Source: Elusimicrobiaceae bacterium (GTDB lineage: Bacteria > Elusimicrobiota > Elusimicrobia > Elusimicrobiales > Elusimicrobiaceae). From it: 12,532 bases of DNA. Below the pieces are notes generated by a model that saw only the letters and a program-made list of their open reading frames with translations, made no database searches and was not told the origin of the DNA. The translations under genes and the position numbers were made by a program. Positions 1 to 7,293 of the stretch are shown here, piece by piece. Positions within the stretch are counted from its first letter, which is position 1. Every line of letters begins with the position of its first letter. The DNA is taken from NCBI GenBank assembly GCA_024405075.1, contig JAKSPG010000020.1, positions 1-12,532 on the forward strand. The letters run 5' to 3'.

Positions 1-881
1 CGTGTGCGCCCGTCAATGACGGGGGTTACTTCGATGGCGGCTAACGTGGCGTTATCCAGCACGGCCGAAAGTATATTAATCCAATATAACCAGCCGGCAC
101 TTAAGTGGGAAATTGTTTTCAGGGCCAGCGGTTTAAGGCCGTCCCCCAGCAAGGTAAGTGCCATGACAAATACGTACACTTTCCCCGCACGTACGGCAAT
201 GCCTTTGACGGTATTGTTGCTACCCATTTCGGCCGCTTTGGCCCCGGGAGCGTGAGCAATGGTGTGCTCGCGAATGGAGCTGGCTAACCCCGCCATAAAT
301 AGTACGCCGCCCAGCACAAACCAACCTAAATGTTGGATGAGGTAAAAGAAACCCGCGTTGTGCGGCTCGCCGGAGAGTTTGGAAATTACAACCGTGCCTA
401 GCGGCTCGCCGATAGCTGTCAGTACGGCCCCCATTCCAATGGCGTAACACGAAAACGTAACCAACCGCACCCGCCCGGTGCGCTCCAACGGCAACATGAC
501 GGTCACTTCCGCCAAAATCAGCGCGGCAATAATAGCGGTAATGATGCTGGAGGTAATCCCTAAAATTAATACGATAAAAAAAAGCGTCCAGCGCAGGCCT
601 ATTTTTTTGACGGCTTTTTGGGTAAGTTTTTGCAGGTGGGTGTTGAATTTTTTAAACAGCAGGCCCGCGATGAATACGGCCAGGGTGATTTTAATAGGAT
701 CTTTTAGCGCAGTTGCGATGAGGTGCCCGCTCCACATGTGGGAAACCGTCACGGCAAACGCGCCGCAGGCAAATAAAAACACTTCCAGGTTTTCTTCTAC
801 TTTGTACAAGGCAAGCGGTAAAACAAGCACCAACACAATCAGTAGCGACAGCAACCCCGTTTGCAATAGCGACAATTCCAT
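1..881 (-). CDS. DUF1646-type membrane transporter, C-terminus cut by window edge
   Basis: This minus-strand reading frame is open from an ATG at 881 to the window edge: 293 residues are visible with no stop. It is a strongly hydrophobic, multi-pass inner-membrane protein. Residues 8-25 form the first membrane segment, followed by KVEENLEVFLF (27-37), then GAVLTAIGEPLGTV (151-164) and, near the visible end, SAVLDNATLAAIEV (272-285). From memory, these motifs fit DUF1646, a family of roughly 350 residues described as putative cation transporters related to the ArsB/NhaD-like ion transporters; the Asp in the last motif sits in a likely transport core. About 50 residues are probably missing. The substrate is unknown. 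An in-frame ATG at 911 is possible, but it lacks a Shine-Dalgarno sequence and nearly touches the tRNA. The 881 start has a GGGGG stretch just upstream and begins directly with a membrane segment. It may be co-transcribed with the upstream tRNA-Glu. Confidence 0.75.
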   Translation of the reverse strand, partial: MELSLLQTGLLSLLIVLVLVLPLALYKVEENLEVFLFACGAFAVTVSHMWSGHLIATALKDPIKITLAVFIAGLLFKKFNTHLQKLTQKAVKKIGLRWTLFFIVLILGITSSIITAIIAALILAEVTVMLPLERTGRVRLVTFSCYAIGMGAVLTAIGEPLGTVVISKLSGEPHNAGFFYLIQHLGWFVLGGVLFMAGLASSIREHTIAHAPGAKAAEMGSNNTVKGIAVRAGKVYVFVMALTLLGDGLKPLALKTISHLSAGWLYWINILSAVLDNATLAAIEVTPVIDGRT

Positions 882-920
882 CTTTACCCCCGGCCCGACA
901 AGCAGGCCCATCCAAAAAAA

Positions 921-994
921 CGTCCCGTACGAGATTCGAACTCGTGATCTCCGCCTTGAGAGGGCGGCGTCCTGGACCACTAGACGAACGGGAC
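921..994 (-). tRNA. tRNA-Glu (anticodon CTC)
   Basis: The minus strand folds into a complete cloverleaf. The 7-bp acceptor GTCCCGT/ACGGGAC is perfectly paired. The D arm is GTCT/GGAC. The anticodon stem CCGCC/GGCGG closes the loop CTCTCAA, giving anticodon CTC. The T arm is ACGAG/CTCGT with loop TTCGAAT. The discriminator base is G and CCA is not encoded; a run of T follows directly. It reads GAG codons. The 3' end lies 39 nt upstream of the preferred start of the DUF1646 transporter on the same strand. Confidence 0.95.
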
Positions 995-1004
995 TTATAT
1001 ATTT

Positions 1005-1010
1005 ATTTTA
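1005..1010 (-). promoter_or_regulatory. Possible -10 box for tRNA-Glu
   Basis: TAAAAT lies on the minus strand 10 nt before the mature 5' end of the tRNA, a plausible distance for transcription to start just ahead of it. I see no good -35 hexamer 16-18 nt upstream, so the call is weak. Confidence 0.3.
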
Positions 1011-1065
1011 GCAAATTTTGCGCCGGTGCGTTTTTATGTTTGCGGGCCTTTTTGATTAAAAGGGC

Positions 1066-1093
1066 TTGACATCGTTTTTTTTTTTGGTACGAT
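1066..1093 (+). promoter_or_regulatory. Promoter of pilin 1 with T11 tract in the spacer
   Basis: TTGACA (1066-1071) is a consensus -35, preceded by GC as in the other two pilin promoters. TACGAT (1088-1093) is a -10 candidate at a 16-nt spacer. The spacer contains a run of eleven T (1075-1085). A GATACG at 1091 is the position-equivalent of the GATAAT boxes of pilins 2 and 3 but would need a 19-nt spacer, so the true -10 is uncertain. The leader carries AGGGG before the 1128 start. Confidence 0.65.
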
Positions 1094-1127
1094 ACGGATA
1101 TAACCTAATTTAAGTGAGGGGATATGT

Positions 1128-1640
1128 ATGCAAAACAAGAGTAGTGCGTTGGGCCATTTAGATGTAAAAGCATTTACGTTAATTGAATTGTTAGTAGTCG
1201 TTTTGATTATCGGTATTTTAGCCGCGGTGGCTCTGCCGCAATATACATTGGCGGTGGAAAAGGCGCGCATGAGTGAGGCTATGATTGCCCTTAAACAAAT
1301 TAAAACTGCACAAGAAAGTTATTTTTTAGCGAACGGAACGCGTGCTACTACATTTGAAGAATTAGATTTTGAGTGGCCGGGAACGGTAATTGCCAACAAC
1401 CACATTAAATTACCGGGCGGCATGCACCTTGTGATTAACGCGTCTTCCTATACGTATGCAGAAAACAAAAAGTGTACCAATACACTTGTTTTTTATTATG
1501 CCGAAAATCAACCGGATCTTTGTCACGCGAAACGAGATGACAAAGTTGCTAATGCCGTATGTAAAAGTTTGGGCGGATATCATCCTACCAACGCAGAGAA
1601 TTGTTCGATTGGCGCATGTACCGTTTACACACTACCCTAG
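1128..1640 (+). CDS. Type IV pilin-like protein 1
   Basis: 170 residues. A class III (prepilin) signal is clear: the leader MQNKSSALGHLDVKA (15 residues) is followed by mature FTLIELLVV with Glu at mature position 5 (residue 20), then a hydrophobic helix to about residue 39. Prepilin peptidase would cut between Ala15 and Phe16. The protein should reside in the inner membrane until assembled into a pilus-like fibre. The globular domain has Cys at 116, 132, 145, 159 and 164; the 132/145 pair matches pairs 12-13 residues apart in pilins 2 and 3 and probably forms the C-terminal disulfide loop. The leader is longer than the 6-residue leaders of the other two. The 1128 ATG is preferred over an out-of-frame ATG at 1124 and is preceded by AGGGG. 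It stands alone between housekeeping genes with its own promoter. No assembly genes (pilB, pilC, pilD, pilQ) are in view. Whether it is a major pilin, a minor pilin or a pseudopilin cannot be told. Confidence 0.92.
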   Translation: MQNKSSALGHLDVKAFTLIELLVVVLIIGILAAVALPQYTLAVEKARMSEAMIALKQIKTAQESYFLANGTRATTFEELDFEWPGTVIANNHIKLPGGMHLVINASSYTYAENKKCTNTLVFYYAENQPDLCHAKRDDKVANAVCKSLGGYHPTNAENCSIGACTVYTLP

Positions 1641-1683
1641 CCCTTAAACGAACCCCTTAATAAATGCTAAAATATCTATAAGG

Positions 1684-1723
1684 ATGACGTTAAAATAATG
1701 TCATGCTGAATTTGTTTCAGCAT
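1684..1723. repeat. Two adjoining palindromes between pilin 1 and ychF
   Basis: Hairpin 1 pairs ATGACGTTA (1684-1692) with TAATGTCAT (1696-1704), with one G-U pair and a 3-nt loop. Hairpin 2 pairs ATGCTGAA (1703-1710) with TTCAGCAT (1716-1723) perfectly, around a 5-nt loop. They share two bases, so only one may form fully at a time. The unit resembles REP-like intergenic elements with a GTCATGCTGAA core seen in unrelated bacteria (from memory). T runs at 1738-1744 and further on are too far away for a textbook terminator, but the unit may still end pilin 1 transcripts. Confidence 0.6.
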
Positions 1724-1773
1724 CGCTGCCTTACAAGTTTTTTTGCATTTTTTTCTTCAAGGAGTTTTTCTTT

Positions 1774-2847
1774 ATGGAAATCGGTATCGTCGGGCTTCCC
1801 AACGTGGGCAAATCTACTTTGTTTAACGCGCTGACCTGCGCGGGTGCGGAGGCCAGCAACTATCCTTTCTGCACTATTGAACCGAACGTCGGCATTGTGC
1901 CGATACCAGATAAGCGGTTGGATAAATTGTTTGAGATGTTTAAACCGCCCAAGAAAACCGCCGCATTTATTAAATTTGTAGATATCGCGGGTATTGTCAA
2001 AGGTGCAAGCCAGGGCGAAGGACTTGGCAATAAATTTTTAGCCAACATCCGCGAAGTGGACGCTATTATCCACGTCGTACGGCTCTTTGAGGATGAAAAC
2101 GTCACGCACGTGATGAATTCCGTAGATCCCTTGCGCGATATTGAAATTATCAATACCGAGCTTATGCTGGCCGACTTAGAAAGCGCCACCAAAATTTGCG
2201 ACCGGCTCGCCAGTAACGCTAAATCGGGCAAGAAAGATGCCGTAGCCGCATTTGAGCGGATGAAAGAAATTAAAGGCGCGCTGGAAAACGGCAAGCCCGT
2301 TTCTTCGTTGGGACTTGAGCCCGAAGAACTCAAAGAATACCAGTTTTTAACGGCCAAACCCGTCCTATATGTAGGCAATAATAGCGAAAAACGCAACGAA
2401 GAAAATGCCGCCAAAGTAGCCGCGTATGCCAAAGAAAACGGCGCGGGGTTTGTGGAGTTGTGTGTAAAATTTGAAGCCGATATTGCCGAATTTTCAGAAG
2501 AAGAAAAACACGCCTTCCTGGCTGAAACGGGCAGTGATTATACAGGGCTTGAAAAAGTCGTGCGGGAAGGGATGAAGCTGTTAAACCTTTGCACGTATTT
2601 CACCGCAGGCGCGGAAGTGGAAGTGCGCAGCTGGCTCATTCCCGTCGGCTGTACGGCGCCGCAAGCGGCGGGCAAAATCCACAGCGATTTTGAAAAAGGT
2701 TTCATCCGCGCCGATGTATACACGTTTGATGACCTCGTCAAATACGGTGATGAAAAAGCACTTCGCGAGCACGGCCTCATCCGCAGTGAGGGTAAAGACT
2801 ACATTGTAAAGGACGGCGACGTTTGCCTATTTAAAATCAATGCCTAA
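1774..2847 (+). CDS. ychF: Ribosome-associated ATPase YchF (OLA1 family)
   Basis: 357 residues, close to the usual length of about 363. It is an Obg-related P-loop NTPase that binds ribosomes and, unusually for the family, prefers ATP. The P-loop GLPNVGKS is at residues 7-14, and the switch/G3 segment DIAGIVKGASQGEGLGNKFL at 70-89. The position of the GTP-specifying NKxD motif is replaced by NNSE (202-205), which explains the ATP preference known for YchF. A helical, probably coiled-coil insert covers about 120-190. The C-terminal TGS domain (about 274-357) contains the typical IPVGCTAPQAAGKIHSDFEKGFIRA stretch. An AAGGAG at 1759-1764 fixes the start. Its last 8 nt overlap the next gene, so it heads a four-gene run. 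It is implicated in translation and oxidative-stress responses in other bacteria. Confidence 0.97.
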   Translation: MEIGIVGLPNVGKSTLFNALTCAGAEASNYPFCTIEPNVGIVPIPDKRLDKLFEMFKPPKKTAAFIKFVDIAGIVKGASQGEGLGNKFLANIREVDAIIHVVRLFEDENVTHVMNSVDPLRDIEIINTELMLADLESATKICDRLASNAKSGKKDAVAAFERMKEIKGALENGKPVSSLGLEPEELKEYQFLTAKPVLYVGNNSEKRNEENAAKVAAYAKENGAGFVELCVKFEADIAEFSEEEKHAFLAETGSDYTGLEKVVREGMKLLNLCTYFTAGAEVEVRSWLIPVGCTAPQAAGKIHSDFEKGFIRADVYTFDDLVKYGDEKALREHGLIRSEGKDYIVKDGDVCLFKINA

Positions 2848-4060
2848 CCAAGTTTGCAAACATTTTGGCGTGTGCGGCGGGTGCGCGCTGCTGAACTTGC
2901 CCTACGACGAACAAGTGGCTAAAAAACAAGCCAAGTTGCAGGAAACGTTGCGCGAATTTTGGACGCGTGAAATCCCCGTCACCCAAACAGATCACCCGTT
3001 TTATTTCCGCAACAAAGTGGAACTGGGGTTTTGCCACCAAGTTAAATGGCGCGACGATTACAACAAAAAAGACCCCGCCAACAAAACGCGCCCCTTGGAA
3101 TTTGAACAAGCGCTTGGCTTTAAGTATAAAGGACGTTTTGACAGGGCGGTGGAAATCGGCGAGTGTTTATTATTTAGTGATAAACTGGTGCCTCTTTTAA
3201 ATGCGTTGCGTGCGTGGGCGGCTAGCGAAAATCTGCCGTATTACGATACGCGCAAACATACGGGGGTACTCCGTCATCTGCTCCTGCGCGAAGGCAAAAA
3301 CACCGACGAACAGATTGTGGTACTTTTTGTAACGGACGATTTTAACGAGAAAACTTTTGTACAAGCGGTGGAAAGCGTCTTGCCAAACGCTAACATCATG
3401 GCCGCCGTAAATACTGGGCTAGCCGACACGGCCGCGCCGGAAAGTCTGCGCGTTTTAAAAGGCAAAGACCACATTTTTGAAAAAATTATTTTGACAAACG
3501 AAAACGGCACGAAAGAGCGCGAAGTGGTTTTCAAACTTTCGCCGCAATCGTTTTTTCAAACGAATACCAAAACTGCACAAAAGATGTATAGCCGTGTGCG
3601 CGGATTTGTTAAAAAATTAGCTCCCAAGAAAATTTACGACTTGTACGGCGGGGCGGGCAGTTTTTCGCTCTCGTGTGCGGACTTGTGCGAGAAAAGTATT
3701 TGCGTGGAGTCTGTGGCTCCCGCTATTTACAACGGCATTGAAAACGCTAAACTAAATAACGTAAAAAACGTACAGTTTTTCTGCGCGAAAGTGGAAGATT
3801 TTGTCAAACAGCAACCGATTGAAAAGAAGGACGCGCTTATTATTTTGGACCCGCCCCGCGGCGGGATGCACCCCAAAGCCGCCAAGGCGGTAGCCGAAAA
3901 TGGCGTGGAAAACGTTCTGTACATTTCCTGCAATCCGGTTACGTTGGCGAACGATTTAAAAATTCTCACGCAGCACTATGAAATTTTACACGTAGAAGCG
4001 TTTGATTTTTTCCCGCACAGCGAACACATTGAAACATTTGTACAACTGAGACTCAAATAA
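2840..4060 (+). CDS. rlmD: 23S rRNA m5U methyltransferase, TrmA/RlmD (RumA) family
   Basis: 406 residues. This SAM-dependent enzyme puts a methyl on C5 of a uridine in RNA. Cys6, Cys12, Cys15 (C-x5-CGGC) and probably Cys109 match the four ligands of the RumA-type 4Fe-4S cluster. LSPQSFFQTN (233-242) and DLYGGAGSFS (267-276) form the SAM site. DPPRGG is at 337-342. Catalytic Cys364 lies in ISCNP, and Glu398 in HIETF is the likely general base. There is no N-terminal TRAM domain: the iron-sulfur cysteines start almost at the first residue. The exact target (U1939, U747 or both) cannot be read from sequence, so the symbol is a family-level guess. The ATG lies inside the end of ychF (8-nt overlap), so translation is probably coupled; a membrane protein follows after 10 nt. 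Confidence 0.88.
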   Translation: MPNQVCKHFGVCGGCALLNLPYDEQVAKKQAKLQETLREFWTREIPVTQTDHPFYFRNKVELGFCHQVKWRDDYNKKDPANKTRPLEFEQALGFKYKGRFDRAVEIGECLLFSDKLVPLLNALRAWAASENLPYYDTRKHTGVLRHLLLREGKNTDEQIVVLFVTDDFNEKTFVQAVESVLPNANIMAAVNTGLADTAAPESLRVLKGKDHIFEKIILTNENGTKEREVVFKLSPQSFFQTNTKTAQKMYSRVRGFVKKLAPKKIYDLYGGAGSFSLSCADLCEKSICVESVAPAIYNGIENAKLNNVKNVQFFCAKVEDFVKQQPIEKKDALIILDPPRGGMHPKAAKAVAENGVENVLYISCNPVTLANDLKILTQHYEILHVEAFDFFPHSEHIETFVQLRLK

Positions 4061-4070
4061 GGAGAGAAAT

Positions 4071-4577
4071 ATGGAAAAACCTACACGCATGCATTTTATT
4101 TATGCCTGGTTTATTGACGCAATAGTGATTAGTTTGTTGTGGGCTTTATTGATTGTCTTTTTACTAGCAGTGTTTGGAAAAAGTATTCAACCGGAAGAAG
4201 CTTTATCTTTTGTGGCCTACGGTGGAATTTTTTGGTTGCTGACAGGTTGGGTGTATTTTGTTGCATTGGACGCATTTGGAAAGCGTTCTTGTGGGAAGAA
4301 AATCATGGGATTTCCTTACCCAAACCGGGAAGAACGCAAGGAGAAAAGTTGGGCCAGGATTGTAGATATCTTGTTGATTCTTGCCCTATCAGCTTTTCTG
4401 TTTTTAATACTTTGGGGTTCAACCATAGACCCGCTGGCCCGGGGATTATTCGTTTTTTTCTCTCCTTTCTTAATTATTTTTGTATGGATTTTTTACGGCG
4501 TTGGGTGTAAGATTTTTTTGGAAGATACGCTTGGCACCATACTTTTTAAACGCCAACAATCCAAAACCTCAAAATGA
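4071..4577 (+). CDS. RDD-family integral membrane protein
   Basis: 168 residues with four likely membrane segments (about 9-35, 44-66, 98-117 and 124-145). Features of the RDD family are an Asp inside the first segment (Asp16 in FIDA) and, after the second, GKRSCGKKIMG (70-80), the GK-x3-GKK-x2-G signature on the cytoplasmic side. The first Arg of the name-giving RDD motif is not evident, so the family fit is good but degenerate. The role of the family is unsettled; some members have been linked to ion transport. A GGAG in the 10-nt gap after the methyltransferase gives the start. Its stop overlaps the helicase start as ATGA, a translational-coupling arrangement. Confidence 0.75.
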   Translation: MEKPTRMHFIYAWFIDAIVISLLWALLIVFLLAVFGKSIQPEEALSFVAYGGIFWLLTGWVYFVALDAFGKRSCGKKIMGFPYPNREERKEKSWARIVDILLILALSAFLFLILWGSTIDPLARGLFVFFSPFLIIFVWIFYGVGCKIFLEDTLGTILFKRQQSKTSK

Positions 4578-7069
4578 CTTTACAAGACGCTTTACATTCT
4601 CTTAACCCCCAGCAGCTCGCCGCCGTTAATTACGACGGCGGGCCGTGCCTTATTGTGGCCGGCGCGGGGACGGGGAAAACGAAAACCTTAACTACTAAAA
4701 TCGCCAAGTTGATTGCGGACGGTTATAACCCGTCGCGCATTTTAGCGGTTACATTTACCAACAAGGCCGCGGGCGAAATGCGCGAGCGCGTGGAAGCCCT
4801 CGTCCCCGGCAACGCGCGGCGCGTGTGGATTCTCACGTTCCACTCGTTCGGCGTTCGGATTTTGCGTCAGCATGCGGGCACGCTCGGCCTATCCAAAGAT
4901 TTTGCCATCTACGATGAAAACGACCAGAAAAAAGTCGTCACGCTTTTATTAGAGCAAATGGGCGTTAAAGAACCTAAAAAAGAAGTCAACCAAATCGTCA
5001 GTGCCATTTCCCGCGCTAAAGACGATATGATCTCGCCCGATACTTTAATGCAATCGGCCACTGCCTCGGGGCTAGACAGCAAAATTCGCGCGGCGGAAAT
5101 TTACCGCCGCTACGAGCAAAAATTAAAAGAAGCCGGCGCGCTGGATTTTGGCGACTTGCTCGTTAAAACCGTCGTACTGTTGCGCGACCACGAAGATATT
5201 CGCAGTTATTACCAGTCGTTTTTCCAATACGTGCTCGTGGACGAATACCAGGACACAAACCGCACCCAATACTTAATTACCAAAATGTTGGCGGCCCAAC
5301 ACCGCAAGTTGTGCGTGGTGGGAGATCCGGACCAGAGCATTTATTCGTGGCGTGGAGCGAACATCCGCAATATTTTGGAGTTTGAAAAAGATTTCAAGGA
5401 CGCAAAAATTATCACCTTGGAACAAAACTACCGTTCTACCAAAGTGATTTTGGAAGCGTCCAATAAACTCATTTCCAAAAATAAACAGCGCAAAGAAAAG
5501 AATTTATTTACCGAGCAACAATCCGGTGATCCGATTGAAGTGCGCCAATTAGCTACCGAAGGCCAAGAGGCCCGCTGGGTAAGCCAAAACATTAAGTCAC
5601 TCGTGGAAACGGAAGGGGCAAGCCTTAAAGACATCGCCGTTTTTTACCGCACCAACGCGCAAAGCCGCAGTTTTGAAGATGCATTTCGGCGTTATCAAAT
5701 CCCGTACCGCTTAATCGGTACCGTGCGCTTTTATGACCGTAAAGAAATTAAAGATATGATGTGTTACGCGCGTATGCTCATTAATCCGTCAGACGACGTA
5801 AGTTTACTGCGTATTATCAACACGCCCACGCGCGGGTTGGGAAAAGTCGCACAAGAACATTTAGTAGCCCACGCGCAGGAAAAACAAATCTCTTTATATG
5901 ATGCCCTGAAAAACGCCGCGTATGTGCCGGGTTTAAGTTCGGCCGCGGTGAAGGCCGCTATCAAACTGGTACAACAGTTTGAAAAGTGGCGTGGGGAAAT
6001 GTTATTCACGGCTCCGACGGATATTTTCCATAAAATTTTAACGGAGTCCGGCTATATGGACGCGGTTAAAGCGGAAATGGAAAAAGACCCGGAGGCCGAA
6101 TCGCGTTTACAAAACTTGGATGCTTTAATTAACGCCGTCAAAGAGTACGAAGAACGGTGCGAAAAAGGCGAAAAGACGCCGTCCGTGGCGGACTTTTTGC
6201 AAGAGATTTCTTTGCTCTCCGGCGATGATGAGGCGCAAGCAGGCGAAGGCGGCGCTGTGACTCTCATGACCGTGCACCTGGCCAAAGGGCTTGAGTTTGA
6301 TAACGTTTTTGTAACGGGACTGGAAGAAAATCTTTTCCCGCTCGGGCGAGATAACGAAGATGAAACCGAAGAAGAACGCCGCCTCTGTTACGTAGCGATG
6401 ACCCGCGCGCGCAAGCGGCTGTTTTTAACATACGCGCGGACGCGCCGCAAGTTTGGGCAGTTACAAGAAAATTTACCGTCGCGCTTTTTGTTTGAAAGCG
6501 GCTTGGTGGATGAAAACGAAATGGAAGAAACCGCGCCGCGCGCGCGCTTTGCCTGGGGCGGAAATTCCGGCTACTCCGGTGGCAATTACGAACGCTTTAC
6601 CGCCCGCAAACGTCAATATGATGAGGGGTACAGCGGTTATAAACACCGCTCGGATGAAATTGAAGGCTACGTGCATAAAAGCCGTTTCCAAAAACGATAC
6701 GATGAGGACGGCTACGAAATTCAAGACGACGATAATTTGGATTATACGTCTTCTTCGTATCATGGGTATTCCCGCACGCCCGGCGTCGGCTCTTTATATA
6801 GCGCGCCAAAACCGTCCGGCTCTCCCTATGCGTTTAACGACCCGCGTCGCGTGCCGGGTGCTGTGCCGCCCGCGCCGGAACCCGCCAAACCCGCCGAAAA
6901 AAATGCCGACGGTGTAGCGGTGGGGGGGCTAGTTAAACACGGGGTATTTGGGCAAGGGAAAATCGTGCAGATTGCCGGTAGCGGCGAGAGTGCAAAGATT
7001 ACGGTGGTGTTTGGGAACGGGACGAGGCGGACGTTTATGCTGAAATTCGCCCCGTTAGAAATACTATAG
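4574..7069 (+). CDS. UvrD/PcrA-type DNA helicase with C-terminal Tudor-like domain
   Basis: 831 residues, superfamily 1A 3'-5' helicase. In order: Q-motif region NPQQ (11-14), Walker A AGAGTGKT (29-36, Lys35), Ia TFTNKAAGEM (60-69), DEYQD (223-227), III VGDPDQSIYSWRG (249-261), IV EQNYRS (283-288), V TVHLAKGLEFD (566-576) and VI YVAMTRARKRL (606-616). All expected catalytic residues are present. The end, about 783-831 (GGLVKHGVFGQGKIV to FAPLEIL), matches the Tudor-like domain by which PcrA/UvrD touches RNA polymerase. This implies roles in excision repair and in resolving transcription-replication conflicts. Between core and tail lies an unusual Tyr/Gly/Arg/Asp-rich linker (about 662-755) with 13 tyrosines. 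It shares ATGA with the upstream RDD gene and ends the four-gene run. pcrA or uvrD would both be fair symbols. Confidence 0.95.
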   Translation: MTLQDALHSLNPQQLAAVNYDGGPCLIVAGAGTGKTKTLTTKIAKLIADGYNPSRILAVTFTNKAAGEMRERVEALVPGNARRVWILTFHSFGVRILRQHAGTLGLSKDFAIYDENDQKKVVTLLLEQMGVKEPKKEVNQIVSAISRAKDDMISPDTLMQSATASGLDSKIRAAEIYRRYEQKLKEAGALDFGDLLVKTVVLLRDHEDIRSYYQSFFQYVLVDEYQDTNRTQYLITKMLAAQHRKLCVVGDPDQSIYSWRGANIRNILEFEKDFKDAKIITLEQNYRSTKVILEASNKLISKNKQRKEKNLFTEQQSGDPIEVRQLATEGQEARWVSQNIKSLVETEGASLKDIAVFYRTNAQSRSFEDAFRRYQIPYRLIGTVRFYDRKEIKDMMCYARMLINPSDDVSLLRIINTPTRGLGKVAQEHLVAHAQEKQISLYDALKNAAYVPGLSSAAVKAAIKLVQQFEKWRGEMLFTAPTDIFHKILTESGYMDAVKAEMEKDPEAESRLQNLDALINAVKEYEERCEKGEKTPSVADFLQEISLLSGDDEAQAGEGGAVTLMTVHLAKGLEFDNVFVTGLEENLFPLGRDNEDETEEERRLCYVAMTRARKRLFLTYARTRRKFGQLQENLPSRFLFESGLVDENEMEETAPRARFAWGGNSGYSGGNYERFTARKRQYDEGYSGYKHRSDEIEGYVHKSRFQKRYDEDGYEIQDDDNLDYTSSSYHGYSRTPGVGSLYSAPKPSGSPYAFNDPRRVPGAVPPAPEPAKPAEKNADGVAVGGLVKHGVFGQGKIVQIAGSGESAKITVVFGNGTRRTFMLKFAPLEIL

Positions 7070-7070
7070 C

Positions 7071-7209
7071 TCATACCGCGCTAATCAGGTTTCCATTTTT
7101 GGCCTATCCAAGGCCGACTTTCGTTTGCGTACTTGCAACGCGTTGCGTTGTCTTGCAGACGTACGCTTCACTCAACTTGTGGCCTTGCCTAGGCACAAAA
7201 CTGAAAACC
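7071..7209. repeat. Intergenic palindromic repeat, full unit
   Basis: It starts with TCATACCGCGCTAATC (7071-7086). Long arms follow: 7088-7115 pairs imperfectly with 7181-7209 (GGTTTCCA to AAGGCC against GGCCTTGCC to GAAAACC). Nested inside are GCGTAC/GTACGC (7127-7132, 7161-7166) and CAACGC-GTT-GCGTTG (7136-7150). The whole could fold as one hairpin of about 120 nt as DNA or RNA. It lies between the convergent helicase and pilin 2 genes, beginning 1 nt after the helicase stop, so it may end transcription from both sides, although I see no T tract beside a tight stem. A reading frame across it (7099-7281) has no coding features. Confidence 0.75.
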
Positions 7210-7224
7210 GGGTGGAACTTCTAT

Positions 7225-7291
7225 TCATACCGCGTTAGTCTTGGGGCGGCGGCCCATCCTTATGGCCTTGTCCGGGCCTAAAATTGGAAAC
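7225..7291. repeat. Intergenic palindromic repeat, shortened second unit
   Basis: It begins TCATACCGCGTTAGTC, which matches 14 of 16 bases of the start of the full unit at 7071. It ends GGCCTTGTCC to GGAAAC (7264-7291), which matches 21 of 28 bases of the right arm of the full unit. The middle, including the left arm and centre, is missing or replaced by a GC-rich stretch. It looks like a deletion derivative in tandem with the full copy, and ends 3 nt before the pilin 2 stop codon. Confidence 0.65.
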
Positions 7292-7293
7292 AA

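Noticed and set aside
569..584. A8 run inside the DUF1646 gene as a coding phase-variation tract
   Set aside because: Short, and the frame is intact; runs of this length occur by chance in Lys/Phe-rich segments.
921..994. tRNA-Glu as an integration site for a mobile element
   Set aside because: No integrase, no repeated tRNA 3' end and no foreign-looking block beside it in this window.
478..1011. 177-residue plus-strand reading frame
   Set aside because: It is antisense to a clear membrane-protein gene and runs through the tRNA-Glu gene; its composition is not protein-like.
1011..1021. GCAAATTTTGC upstream of pilin 1, repeated on the coding strand upstream of pilin 3 (10799-10809)
   Set aside because: The distance to the -35 differs (44 nt against adjacent), pilin 2 lacks it, and in the first case it may belong to the tRNA promoter; probably chance in AT-rich palindromic sequence.
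7099..7281. 60-residue plus-strand reading frame across the repeat region
   Set aside because: It lies wholly in the palindromic repeat, has no ribosome binding site and no recognisable domain; its length is a by-product of the repeat.
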